Assembly (NCBI GenBank): GCA_004555915.1
Contig: SFJM01000022.1
Coordinates: 1 to 33,213, forward strand
DNA: 33,213 bases
DNA from: Clostridiales bacterium
GTDB lineage: Bacteria; Bacillota; Clostridia; Oscillospirales; Butyricicoccaceae
Direction: 5' to 3'
Shown here: piece after piece, positions 8,127 to 15,561 of the stretch
Layout of the letters: the number at the start of each line of letters is the position of its first letter
How positions within the stretch are numbered: position 1 is the stretch's first letter
Translations under genes and position numbers: made by a program
Notes under the pieces: generated by a model
The model's database searches: none
Seen by the model: the letters and a program-made list of their open reading frames with translations, nothing else
What the model was told of the DNA's origin: nothing

Positions 8127-8831
8127 TCAGCAGTGCTTGTTGCGGATGATGCTGGATGCCTTGCCGGTTTCCAGATCAATGAAGCTGACATACAGGGATA
8201 CCTTGTTTTCTTCGTTCAGGTTGTCCCATACCATATCAGCAAAGGTATGCAGATCGCCTTCAATGCGGACGGTTTCCGGCTCACCCTCAAAGGACGGCAG
8301 CGGAGAACCATCTCCCATGTAGGTATGGATGAAATGACCCAGGCCTGCACGCGGAGCATCATATTCAAAGAAGAAACGCTTGTTGCATGCCGGATCACCA
8401 TCAAAGCTCTTGAGGATGGACAGCTCATAGGCGCCGTTCGGCTCAACAACCGCGGAAATACGCGGGGTATAGTTCGGGCCGTCCGGCTCAAACTGACGGG
8501 TACGCAGTGCCTCAATGTAGCTCTTGCCTGCTGCCAGACCATCACGAACGGTATCGGTCTGATCGCCGTTGGTGACAATGGTTGCACCCTCATAGACACG
8601 AACCGGATGATAAATAATCAGGGACGGGTCCACCATCTTGGACGGGTCAAATGCTTCCGTGCGGATGCCGTCTTCGGTCTCGGAGAAGATACGGTTGCGG
8701 CTGTTCTCGCTGCGGCCCATGATAAAATAGGCAATGACAGCAGACTTGTCATCTGCACTGCGGCCGATGACGATACCGCGGCCCGGATAGCTGTTGCTGC
8801 GCAGCTGTGCGCCAAGATCTAAAATTTCCAT
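8127..8831 (-). CDS. purO: IMP cyclohydrolase, PurO type
   Basis: A 234-residue protein of the PurO family (NTN-hydrolase-like fold) first known from archaea. It closes the ring of FAICAR to IMP, the last step of the pathway. Recognisable features are the N-terminal NSYPGRGIVIGRS segment, the YFIMGRSENSRNRIF block, YHPVRVYEGATIVTNGDQTDT, and TPRISAVV. It stands between purN and the AICAR transformylase and so replaces the missing half of PurH. ATG at 8831 with AGGAAG 9 nt upstream; 37 nt separate it from purN. Confidence 0.9.
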   Translation of the reverse strand: MEILDLGAQLRSNSYPGRGIVIGRSADDKSAVIAYFIMGRSENSRNRIFSETEDGIRTEAFDPSKMVDPSLIIYHPVRVYEGATIVTNGDQTDTVRDGLAAGKSYIEALRTRQFEPDGPNYTPRISAVVEPNGAYELSILKSFDGDPACNKRFFFEYDAPRAGLGHFIHTYMGDGSPLPSFEGEPETVRIEGDLHTFADMVWDNLNEENKVSLYVSFIDLETGKASSIIRNKHC

Positions 8832-8868
8832 GAAACAATCTTCCTTCTATCAGTGTTGTGTATATATG

Positions 8869-9498
8869 TTATTCGGAAATCGAAACAATGCCGTCTTCCG
8901 AAACAGACAGTTTTCCTTCGCAGAACAGCGATACCACATGTGGCAGCAGAATGTGCTCCGCCTGTGCCATCACACGCTTCTGCAGAATTTCCGGCGTGTC
9001 ACCCGGCTCCACATAAACCGCCTTCTGGGCGATAATCGGGCCGCCATCGGTAACCGGATTGACAAAATGCACCGTGGCACCGGTGACCTTGACACCCTTT
9101 GCCAGTGCAGCCTCATGGACATGCAGTCCATAGAAGCCATCCCCGCAGAACGACGGAATCAGGGACGGATGCACATTGATGATTCTGTTTTCAAAGGTCT
9201 TGCAGAAGTATGCATCCAGCACCGTCATAAAGCCCGCCAGAACCACCAGGCCGATATCCTTTTCCTGCAGGAATGCCGCCAGCTCCCGGCAGTATACCTC
9301 GCCGGAGGGATAATCCTTCTTTTTGATGACATAACCCGGTACGCCGGCCTTTTTGGCACGTTCCAGCGCATATGCTGTATCATTGGAGGAAATCACGGCA
9401 GAAACCCTGCCGTTTTTGATTTCGCCCCGTGCCTGTGCGTCCAGAATCGCCTGCAGGTTTGTACCGCCGCCGGAAACCAGAACAGCGATATTTACCAT
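8869..9498 (-). CDS. purN: Phosphoribosylglycinamide formyltransferase, folate-dependent
   Basis: A 209-residue enzyme that formylates GAR with 10-formyltetrahydrofolate, the third purine step. It has the N-terminal VLVSGGGTNLQAI loop and the active-site block INVHPSLIPSF, with the catalytic Asn and His, then a GATVHFVNPVTDGGPII segment with the conserved Asp. The start at 9498 is chosen because it overlaps the purM stop codon in the sequence ATGGTAA, behind GGAAG, implying coupled translation. The longer reading from 9528 has no ribosome site. Confidence 0.96.
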   Translation of the reverse strand: MVNIAVLVSGGGTNLQAILDAQARGEIKNGRVSAVISSNDTAYALERAKKAGVPGYVIKKKDYPSGEVYCRELAAFLQEKDIGLVVLAGFMTVLDAYFCKTFENRIINVHPSLIPSFCGDGFYGLHVHEAALAKGVKVTGATVHFVNPVTDGGPIIAQKAVYVEPGDTPEILQKRVMAQAEHILLPHVVSLFCEGKLSVSEDGIVSISE

Positions 9499-10529
9499 AA
9501 TTCGACTTCCTTTGCGCCGGCCTTGCACTCACCGATAATGTAGCCCTGCTCGCCTGCTGCCGCAATGATTTCCAGAGCCTTGTCTGCCTGATCCTTCGGA
9601 ACAGCAACAACCAGACCTGCACCCATATTGAAGGTATTGTACATATCCCGTTCCGGAATATTGCCGGTCTCCTGAATCAGCTTGAAGATGCCCGGTGTCG
9701 GCAGAGCAGCCTTTTCAATGGATACGCTGATGTTGTCCGGCAGCATACGCGGAATGTTTTCGTAGAAGCCGCCGCCGGTGATATGGCTCATTGCCTTGAC
9801 ATCCACTGCCTTAATCAGGGACTGGATGGTCTTCACATAAATCTTGGTCGGAGTCAGCAGCTCCTCGCCCAGGGTCTTGCCGAACTCGGCAATGTAACGC
9901 TGTACGGACTTTTCATTGATGCCCAGGGTCTTGCGAACCAGGGAATAACCGTTGGAGTGTACACCGGAGGATGCAACACCAATCAGCACATCGCCGACTG
10001 CCAGCTTGGTGCCGTCGATCATCTTGTCACGGTCTACCAGGCCAACCGAGAAGCCAGCCATATCGTACTCATCTACCGGATAGAAGCCCGGCATTTCAGC
10101 GGTTTCGCCGCCAACCAGTGCACAGCCTGCCTGCTTGCAGCCTTCTGCGATACCCTTGACCAGCTCTGCAATGCGCTCCGGATAGTTCTTGCCCACAGCA
10201 ATGTAATCCAGGAAGAACAGCGGCTGTGCACCACAGCATGCAATGTCATTGACACACATGGCAACGCAGTCGATACCTACGGTATCATGCTTGTCCATCA
10301 GGAATGCCAGCTTCAGCTTGGTGCCTACACCATCGGTACCGGAAACCAGAATCGGATGCTCCATTCCCTGTACCGGCGGCTCAAACATACCGCCGAAGCC
10401 GCCAATCGAACCGAGAACACCCGGAATGTATGTGCTCTCAACAAACGGCTTCATTTTCTTGACAGCCTCGTAACCCGCAGTTACGTCAACACCTGCTGCC
10501 TTATAGCTTTCAGAACGACTATTAACCAT
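9492..10529 (-). CDS. purM: Phosphoribosylformylglycinamidine cyclo-ligase (AIR synthetase)
   Basis: A 345-residue ATP-dependent enzyme that closes FGAM to AIR, the fifth purine step. It shows the PurM start (YKAAGVDVTAGYEAV), the LVSGTDGVGTKLKLAF motif, DCVAMCVNDI, and the GGETAEMPGFY block. The start at 10529 overlaps the purF stop in ATGGTTAA and has GGTGA just upstream; a TTG at 10550 is less likely. Both neighbours overlap it by a few bases, so purF-purM-purN are translationally coupled. The FGAM synthetase that makes its substrate (purL) is not in this window. Confidence 0.97.
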   Translation of the reverse strand: MVNSRSESYKAAGVDVTAGYEAVKKMKPFVESTYIPGVLGSIGGFGGMFEPPVQGMEHPILVSGTDGVGTKLKLAFLMDKHDTVGIDCVAMCVNDIACCGAQPLFFLDYIAVGKNYPERIAELVKGIAEGCKQAGCALVGGETAEMPGFYPVDEYDMAGFSVGLVDRDKMIDGTKLAVGDVLIGVASSGVHSNGYSLVRKTLGINEKSVQRYIAEFGKTLGEELLTPTKIYVKTIQSLIKAVDVKAMSHITGGGFYENIPRMLPDNISVSIEKAALPTPGIFKLIQETGNIPERDMYNTFNMGAGLVVAVPKDQADKALEIIAAAGEQGYIIGECKAGAKEVELW

Positions 10530-11997
10530 TTTCACCAATCCCACTTTCAAATATATTCTTTTCTACGGTGTCCGGAACTTCAACCGGATAGGTTCCGCTG
10601 AAGCATCCGTTGCAGAAGCCGCAATGCGCGCCTACTGCAATCTTATTTGTCGCTTCCAGCGACAGATAACCCAGTGAATCAACGCCAATCAGCTGGCGGA
10701 TTTCCTCTACCGTGCGTCCGTAAGCAATCAGGTACTCACGGTCCGGCACATCGGTACCGAAAAAGCACGGATGCAGGAACGGCGGTGCGGAAATACGCAT
10801 ATGGACTTCCTTTGCACCTGCATTGCGCAGAATTTTTACCAGACGGGCACAGGTGGTGCCGCGGACAATGGAGTCATCCACCAGAATGACGCGCTTGCCC
10901 TCCAGATTGTTGCGCAGTGCATTCAGCTTGATGCGGACAGAGCGTTCCCGCTTATCCTGTCCCGGCTGAATAAAGGTACGGCCGATGTACTTGTTTTTAA
11001 TCAGGCCCACATCATACGGGATACCGGAAGCCTTGGAATAACCGATTGCTGCCGGAATACCGCTGTCCGGTACGCCCACGACAACATCTGCGTCAACCGG
11101 GTGCTCTTCAAACAGGTACCGTCCAGCCTCCTGCCGCGCATAGGCAACCGAAGCGCCGTCAACCACAGAATCCGGACGGGCAAAATAGATATATTCAAAC
11201 ACACACATGGTGTGATCGCACGGAATATCACAGTGCATGGAACGCATCTCGCCATCCTCAATGACAATCAGCTCACCCGGCTCCACATCACGGATAAATT
11301 CCGCGCCCAGCGCATCCAGTGCGCAGGATTCCGATGCAAATACATAGGAATGCATCAGCTTGCCGATACACAGCGGACGGAAGCCATGGGGATCACGCGC
11401 CGCAATCAGCTTGCGCGGAGACATGACGACCAGGGAATACGCACCCTCAACTTTATACATGGAATTGAGCACAGCCTGTTCAATGCTGCCGCACTTCAGG
11501 CGCTCGCGTACAATGGTATAGGCAAGAACCTCCGTATCCGAGGAAGAACGGAAAATACCGCCATCCAGCTCAATCTGCTTGCGCAGCTTGCCGGCGTTGA
11601 CCAGATTGCCGTTGTGTGCGATGGCCAGATTGCCCTTGCAGTGCGTGATACATACCGGCTGGGCATTTTCACGTGCCGGCTGGCCGGTGGTGGAATAACG
11701 GACATGTCCGATTGCCATCGTACCCTGCAGTCCGTCAAGAATCTTCTGGTTGAAAACCTCGTTGACCAGGCCGATATCCTTATGGCAGCGGATGACACCG
11801 TCATCATTGACCGCGATGCCGCAGGCCTCCTGCCCTCTGTGCTGTAGCGCAAACAGGGCTGTATACGCGTCATGTGACGGGCTGATTTTTCCGACGTCCT
11901 CTTTGTTTACATAAACACCGAAAACGCCGCATTCCTCATGCAGCTTATCGCCCATACCAAAGGGTGTATGTGCTGCTTTTCTCATTTTATATTTCAT
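10522..11997 (-). CDS. purF: Amidophosphoribosyltransferase
   Basis: A 491-residue enzyme for the committed purine step, PRPP plus glutamine to phosphoribosylamine. The N-terminal glutaminase nucleophile is the Cys of EECGVFGVY (C23), exposed after removal of a propeptide. The PRPP loop is VILVDDSIVRGTT. Cysteines at the positions that hold the [4Fe-4S] cluster in Bacillus PurF are present (CDHTMCVFEY, FLHPCFFGTD, and CGFCNGCFSG), so it should be the oxygen-sensitive, propeptide-processed form. The start is uncertain: ATG at 11997 has only a weak AAGG, and ATG at 11985 or 11955 would shorten the propeptide to 18 or 8 residues. It follows purE after a 160-nt structured spacer. Confidence 0.96.
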   Translation of the reverse strand: MKYKMRKAAHTPFGMGDKLHEECGVFGVYVNKEDVGKISPSHDAYTALFALQHRGQEACGIAVNDDGVIRCHKDIGLVNEVFNQKILDGLQGTMAIGHVRYSTTGQPARENAQPVCITHCKGNLAIAHNGNLVNAGKLRKQIELDGGIFRSSSDTEVLAYTIVRERLKCGSIEQAVLNSMYKVEGAYSLVVMSPRKLIAARDPHGFRPLCIGKLMHSYVFASESCALDALGAEFIRDVEPGELIVIEDGEMRSMHCDIPCDHTMCVFEYIYFARPDSVVDGASVAYARQEAGRYLFEEHPVDADVVVGVPDSGIPAAIGYSKASGIPYDVGLIKNKYIGRTFIQPGQDKRERSVRIKLNALRNNLEGKRVILVDDSIVRGTTCARLVKILRNAGAKEVHMRISAPPFLHPCFFGTDVPDREYLIAYGRTVEEIRQLIGVDSLGYLSLEATNKIAVGAHCGFCNGCFSGTYPVEVPDTVEKNIFESGIGENG

Positions 11998-12028
11998 TCT
12001 AAAGCCTTATTTCAAACGTAAATGCGAT

Positions 12029-12077
12029 TGACAGCATGGAGCATATCTGATGTTTTGCAGATATCACCCGGCTGTCA
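12029..12077 (-). repeat. Long nested stem-loop in the purE-purF spacer
   Basis: Outer arms TGACAGC / GCTGTCA and inner arms ATATCTG / CAGATAT nest around a central loop. There is no T-run, so it is not an ordinary terminator. It may protect or mark the end of a purE transcript. Confidence 0.5.
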
Positions 12078-12098
12078 GGGGAAAATGTGCGAATGATT

Positions 12099-12132
12099 GC
12101 CGACGATTGGGGCCAAGCCGCCCCTGATCGGC
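12099..12132 (-). repeat. Second nested stem-loop in the purE-purF spacer
   Basis: GCCGA / TCGGC outer arms enclose GGGGC / GCCCC. Together with the stem-loop at 12029-12077 it fills most of the 160-nt gap, which has no open frame I can support. Confidence 0.45.
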
Positions 12133-12158
12133 AGACTGTCCCGAAGGATATCCCGAGG

Positions 12159-12653
12159 TTACTTTGCGAACTGTGCGCGGATCTTTTCATCCTTTGCTTC
12201 CACAGCAGCCTGCATGTCAGCCTTGAACTGTACCAGCTTCTCGCTCAGCTCCGGCTCGCTCAGTGCCAGCATCTGTACAGCCAGAATTGCCGCATTGTCT
12301 GCACCGTTTACGCCAACTGTTGCCACCGGAATACCAGACGGCATCTGTACAATGGAAAGCAGGCTGTCCAGTCCGTCCATGAACGAAGACTTGATCGGAA
12401 CGCCGATCACCGGCAGAGTGGTCTGTGCAGCCAGCACGCCGCCCAGATGAGCAGCCTTGCCTGCTGCCGCAATGATGACGCCATAACCGTCTGCCACAGC
12501 GTTGCGGGACAGCTGTTCTGCTGCCGCCGGGGTACGGTGTGCAGAAACAATGCGCACATCATATGGAACACCGAAGGTATCCAGTTTGTTCATGCAGCCT
12601 TCCATTACCTTGAGATCACTGTCAGATCCCATAACAATGCAAACTTTTTTCAT
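12159..12653 (-). CDS. purE: N5-carboxyaminoimidazole ribonucleotide mutase
   Basis: A 164-residue PurE. It begins KVCIVMGSDSDLKVM, the substrate-binding SDSD loop of the family, and contains the SAHRTP motif with the catalytic His and AAAGKAAHLGGVLA. In bacteria with class I PurE it moves the carboxyl group of N5-CAIR to make CAIR and needs PurK; class II enzymes use CO2 directly. No purK is visible here, and I cannot class it from sequence by eye. ATG at 12653 follows GGAG at 9-nt spacing. First protein gene of the operon, directly behind the 6S RNA candidate. Confidence 0.95.
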   Translation of the reverse strand: MKKVCIVMGSDSDLKVMEGCMNKLDTFGVPYDVRIVSAHRTPAAAEQLSRNAVADGYGVIIAAAGKAAHLGGVLAAQTTLPVIGVPIKSSFMDGLDSLLSIVQMPSGIPVATVGVNGADNAAILAVQMLALSEPELSEKLVQFKADMQAAVEAKDEKIRAQFAK

Positions 12654-12699
12654 AACAATAACTCCTTCAAGCATTGAATCAACAGTCAATCATTTTTTC

Positions 12700-12742
12700 C
12701 AATAAAAACGCAGGACACCGTAACAGATATACGATGCCCTGC
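12700..12742 (-). terminator. Terminator of the 6S RNA candidate, in front of purE
   Basis: GCAGGGCATCGTA pairs over 13 bp with TACGGTGTCCTGC (including G-U pairs), loop TATCTGT, tail GTTTTTATT on the minus strand. Transcripts that pass it would continue into purE. Confidence 0.85.
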
Positions 12743-12907
12743 AAATTGTTCCTTACAGACCGGTATCAGTCCCAAAAAGGCTCCAAAAATTGCCCTGACG
12801 AAAACACCGCTTCACGCAGTGTACGGCATTTGTTCTGTTCATGGAACATACAACAAACATATCCTCAGGACTCCTTTCTGCCAGATTGGAAAAGGGATTG
12901 ATAGTTC
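12702..12907 (-). ncRNA. ssrS: 6S RNA candidate (RNA polymerase regulator)
   Basis: A leader of about 206 nt with its own consensus promoter and intrinsic terminator and no open frame. It folds as 6S RNA does. A closing stem pairs UUUUCC, CUGG and AGUCC on the 5' side with GGACU, CCGG and GGAA on the 3' side. A central bubble follows, whose 5' strand carries GUCCUGAGGAUAUGUUUGUU, close to the GUCCUGAUGUGUUAGUUGUA stretch I recall from Bacillus 6S-1. An apical hairpin is formed by ACACUGC and GCGGUGU with loop GUGAA. 6S RNA mimics an open promoter and binds the sigma-A holoenzyme. I recall clostridial 6S genes lying upstream of purE, which fits. A riboswitch is the alternative, but I see no known aptamer. 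Confidence 0.72.
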
Positions 12908-12913
12908 ACTTTT

Positions 12914-12942
12914 ATTGTATTACAGACTTTCATCAAGTGCAA
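12914..12942 (-). promoter_or_regulatory. Promoter of the 6S RNA candidate and purine operon
   Basis: On the minus strand, TTGCAC (12937-12942), 17 nt, TACAAT (12914-12919). Start of transcription expected near 12907. Confidence 0.8.
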
Positions 12943-13025
12943 TACTTTGTTTTACTTTTGTAAAAATCTCGGAAAAATTACCAACGAATCCAATACTTTT
13001 CCGACAGTTTTTGACCTATTTGTGC

Positions 13026-13044
13026 TGACCTGTCCCACAGGTCA
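13026..13044 (-). terminator. Weak terminator-like hairpin after the fused glycan gene
   Basis: TGACCTGT and ACAGGTCA form a perfect 8-bp stem with a 3-nt loop, 15 nt past the stop codon of the fusion gene. No clear T-run follows, so termination is uncertain. The rest of 12943-13058 holds nothing I recognise. Confidence 0.4.
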
Positions 13045-13058
13045 TGCCGTCCGGAAGG

Positions 13059-15389
13059 TTATCTGCCCAGCAGCTTCAGCCACTGCTGCAAAACATGATC
13101 CTTATAGAAAATCTTCGCCCGTTCCGTGGCATTTTCGCTCATTTCGGCACGCAGCTCCCTGTTATCCATCAGCTGCATCAGCTGCCGCGCAAACAGCTCC
13201 TCATTGCGGTCGGGCACAAGGAATCCGCTGATGGTATCCTCAATAATCGTTGCCGGGCCCACACGGATGTCAAAGGCAACCGGCGGCGTGCCGCAGGACA
13301 TCGCCTCAACCAGAACCAGTCCGAAGCTTTCGGAAACCGAAGTCAGGGCAAAGCAGGCGGATTTCGCCATCTCCTCCAGCAGCACCTGGTGGTCCAGCGC
13401 GCCGGTAAAGCACACATTGTTCTCAACATGCAGCTGTACTGCGTAATCCCGCAGCATCTGCTCCAGCTCACCCTCACCGGCAATTTTCAGCATCCAGTCC
13501 GGATGGGACGGAACCACCTTTGCCCAGATACGCAGCAGGGACGGGAAATCCTTGTCCGCATGCAGGCGGCCCGCTGCAATCACCTGCTTTTCCTTTTGGG
13601 AAACCGGCTGGATCTCCGGCGGCTCGATGAAATTTGGGATGGTCAGGCATTGGATTCTGCTGTTATGCCCCTCCATAAATTCCCGCACTTCCCGGGTGGT
13701 CTGATCTGCCAGCAGGACAAAATAATCAATATTCTGATATTTGGTCTGGAAATCGTGTATCAGCTGCTTGTTAAATTGATGGTCTGCATGCAGCTGGACA
13801 ATTTTCATCACCTGTGGCGCACCGTATTTGGACAGCAGGATGGCGTGCTCATTGCGCGTGGCAATCACCGTGCCCTCCCGAATCTGCCGGATCGCACGCT
13901 TCATGGTGCTGTGCTTATGGTACAGCGTCCGGACGGCGCGAATGCCCTCTCGGACAATCCCGATGGGATTTTTGCTGTGCAGCGCTTCGGAAAACTGCTG
14001 CCGGTTGGGGGAATCCTCTGTCAGATAGGTCACAACCACCTTGTCATGCAGCGGATACACCGGCTCTCCCAGACGATAGGTACACAATACCTCCACCTCA
14101 AAGCCCTGTTCCACCAATGCATTGGCCAGCGTGGAAATAACCATCTCCACACCGCCATGCTTCAGGTGCAGGCTGGTGAGATAAACTTTATTCGATTTTA
14201 TGCCCAATGCATCCCCCTGCATGGCATCTGTCTCTCTTTCGCTCTCCGGTTCTTCCGATGCCAGAAGCGCACGCATCTGTTTCAAGTTCTCACTCTCCTC
14301 CGCGGCAAGCTGCTGCGCAATCCTGTTCCAGCGGCTGTGTTCCGGTGTCCGCACCACGCGGTCAATCTGTTCCATCAGCTGCTCTGCCGTCAGGGACTGT
14401 ATGTGCAGCACGGCATCTTCACAGCCGATGGATTTCAAAAAGGCATCCACCTTCATATCATACGAAATGCCGACGCTCGGCACGCCGTTTTTCGCGGCAA
14501 AAATCAGGGCATGCAGGCGCATGCCCACAACTGCGGACATACGCGAAAGCACGCCAATGGTCTGGCTGATGGGAATCTGCCTGGAAATCAGGTAATGCGG
14601 GCAGTGTAAATGCTGAATCACCTTTTGCGCCGCTTCACAGTCCTTCGGATATTCCATCGGGATAAACACCGGAATCAGTCCATGCTGTTCCCAGGCATAT
14701 TGTGCAGCACGGGCAATCTCCGGTACCGCCTGGTCAAAGCCCTTCCACTGCCGCAGCCCAAAGCCGATATATACGCCATCCGGCGGTATGTCCAGCTGCT
14801 CCAGCAGCTCCGTTGTCTGCCCGGCTTCCGCCTGGCAGATGCTGATCGTGGGATCCGCCGTACGGATCATCCGCGGCCGCCGGACCCCCATGTTTTTCAA
14901 TTCGCGGACGGAATCATCGTCACGCAGCGTGACAACGTCCACACAACTGTTGACCACCCGTCCGGCAGCCCAGCGGTGGAACCTGCCATAAACCGGACCG
15001 ATACCACAGCCATACATCATGACCTTACAGCCACGCTTTTTTGCCATCAGCAGCGTAAGAAGGTAATAATACAGCGACCGTCTGGAGGTCGCATTCTGGA
15101 TCAGGCTGCCGCCACCGCTGAGAAACAGCTCCGCTTTGCCAAGCTCCCGCCAGATTTCCCGCAGACGGAATGTATAACAGGCCTCTACCGGATATTTGCT
15201 GCGGGTCTCCTCCGGATTGCGGGATATCACACATACCGGTATCTCCGGATCCACCTGATGCAGCTCCTGCAGGATCGCATCCAGAATGGCATCATCTCCG
15301 GTATTGCCCCGTCCGTAGGCACCACAGATCACCGCGCCAGCCTGTCCTGCGCGGTTTTGTTCGTTTTTTGCACGATGCGTATTGTTCAT
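13059..15389 (-). CDS. Fusion of CsaB-type polysaccharide pyruvyl transferase and GT4 glycosyltransferase
   Basis: A 776-residue soluble two-domain protein. Residues about 16-365 match CsaB pyruvyl transferases: CGAYGRGNTGDDAIL near the start, LFLSGGGSLIQ (88-98), GCGIGPV, RTADPTI, and the late GMRLHALIFAA with its His. These put a pyruvyl ketal from phosphoenolpyruvate onto cell-wall or secreted polysaccharide, which in CsaB bacteria is the anchor for SLH-domain proteins. After an acidic linker (about 366-398) comes a complete GT4 retaining glycosyltransferase (399-776): GGVEMVI at its start, and the E-x7-E motif E687-E695 in SESFGLVLVEAMSCGTP. The two are normally separate proteins. No frame break or start site separates them here. 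ATG at 15389 follows GAGGA at 6 nt. Single gene with its own strong promoter. Confidence 0.9.
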   Translation of the reverse strand: MNNTHRAKNEQNRAGQAGAVICGAYGRGNTGDDAILDAILQELHQVDPEIPVCVISRNPEETRSKYPVEACYTFRLREIWRELGKAELFLSGGGSLIQNATSRRSLYYYLLTLLMAKKRGCKVMMYGCGIGPVYGRFHRWAAGRVVNSCVDVVTLRDDDSVRELKNMGVRRPRMIRTADPTISICQAEAGQTTELLEQLDIPPDGVYIGFGLRQWKGFDQAVPEIARAAQYAWEQHGLIPVFIPMEYPKDCEAAQKVIQHLHCPHYLISRQIPISQTIGVLSRMSAVVGMRLHALIFAAKNGVPSVGISYDMKVDAFLKSIGCEDAVLHIQSLTAEQLMEQIDRVVRTPEHSRWNRIAQQLAAEESENLKQMRALLASEEPESERETDAMQGDALGIKSNKVYLTSLHLKHGGVEMVISTLANALVEQGFEVEVLCTYRLGEPVYPLHDKVVVTYLTEDSPNRQQFSEALHSKNPIGIVREGIRAVRTLYHKHSTMKRAIRQIREGTVIATRNEHAILLSKYGAPQVMKIVQLHADHQFNKQLIHDFQTKYQNIDYFVLLADQTTREVREFMEGHNSRIQCLTIPNFIEPPEIQPVSQKEKQVIAAGRLHADKDFPSLLRIWAKVVPSHPDWMLKIAGEGELEQMLRDYAVQLHVENNVCFTGALDHQVLLEEMAKSACFALTSVSESFGLVLVEAMSCGTPPVAFDIRVGPATIIEDTISGFLVPDRNEELFARQLMQLMDNRELRAEMSENATERAKIFYKDHVLQQWLKLLGR

Positions 15390-15401
15390 TCGTCATCCTC
15401 T

Positions 15402-15419
15402 TGTCCGCCCGGGCAGACA
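15402..15419 (-). repeat. Short GC-rich inverted repeat next to the ribosome site of the fusion gene
   Basis: TGTCCGCCC and GGGCAGACA pair with one mismatch, directly upstream of GAGGA. In the mRNA it would form a tight hairpin that could affect initiation. Confidence 0.4.
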
Positions 15420-15428
15420 TGATATCGT

Positions 15429-15454
15429 CAGCCATAACCCCCGTTGTATGGCTG
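15429..15454. repeat. Inverted repeat in the leader of the fusion gene
   Basis: CAGCCATA and TATGGCTG, 8-bp arms with a 10-nt loop rich in C, between promoter and start codon. It may be an operator or an RNA hairpin. Confidence 0.4.
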
Positions 15455-15479
15455 CTGTGTTTGCATTTCCAACGAAAAA

Positions 15480-15508
15480 ATCATAGCATAACCCTCCGGC
15501 AATGTCAA
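15480..15508 (-). promoter_or_regulatory. Promoter of the fusion gene
   Basis: TTGACA (15503-15508), 17 nt, TATGAT (15480-15485) with a TGC extension on the minus strand: near-perfect sigma-A promoter. Confidence 0.85.
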
Positions 15509-15514
15509 CGCGGC

Positions 15515-15543
15515 TTCCACTCCGGCTGTTTTTCTGTTATACT
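15515..15543 (+). promoter_or_regulatory. Probable promoter of the unknown 191-residue protein gene
   Basis: Extended -10 TGTTATACT ending at 15543; -35 TTCCAC is weak. It is divergent from the fusion-gene promoter, whose -35 box lies only a few bases away. Confidence 0.5.
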
Positions 15544-15561
15544 GACAACAGGAGGGATTAT

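Noticed and set aside
5369..8322. Long open frames running antisense to purD and the AICAR transformylase gene
   Set aside because: They mirror the codon use of the real genes on the minus strand, have no ribosome sites, and their translations show no domain. The same applies to the frames opposite the fusion gene near 13.0-14.6 kb and opposite scfB near 21.8-23.0 kb.
12834..12846. A LexA or PurR operator (TGTTC-x3-GAACA-type palindrome) in the purE leader
   Set aside because: It lies inside the transcribed 6S candidate and is better explained as RNA pairing; spacing does not match known LexA or PurR boxes.
12690..12910. A purine-type (guanine, PRPP or ppGpp) riboswitch in front of purE
   Set aside because: None of the conserved segments I know for those aptamers are present; the 6S architecture with its own terminator fits better.
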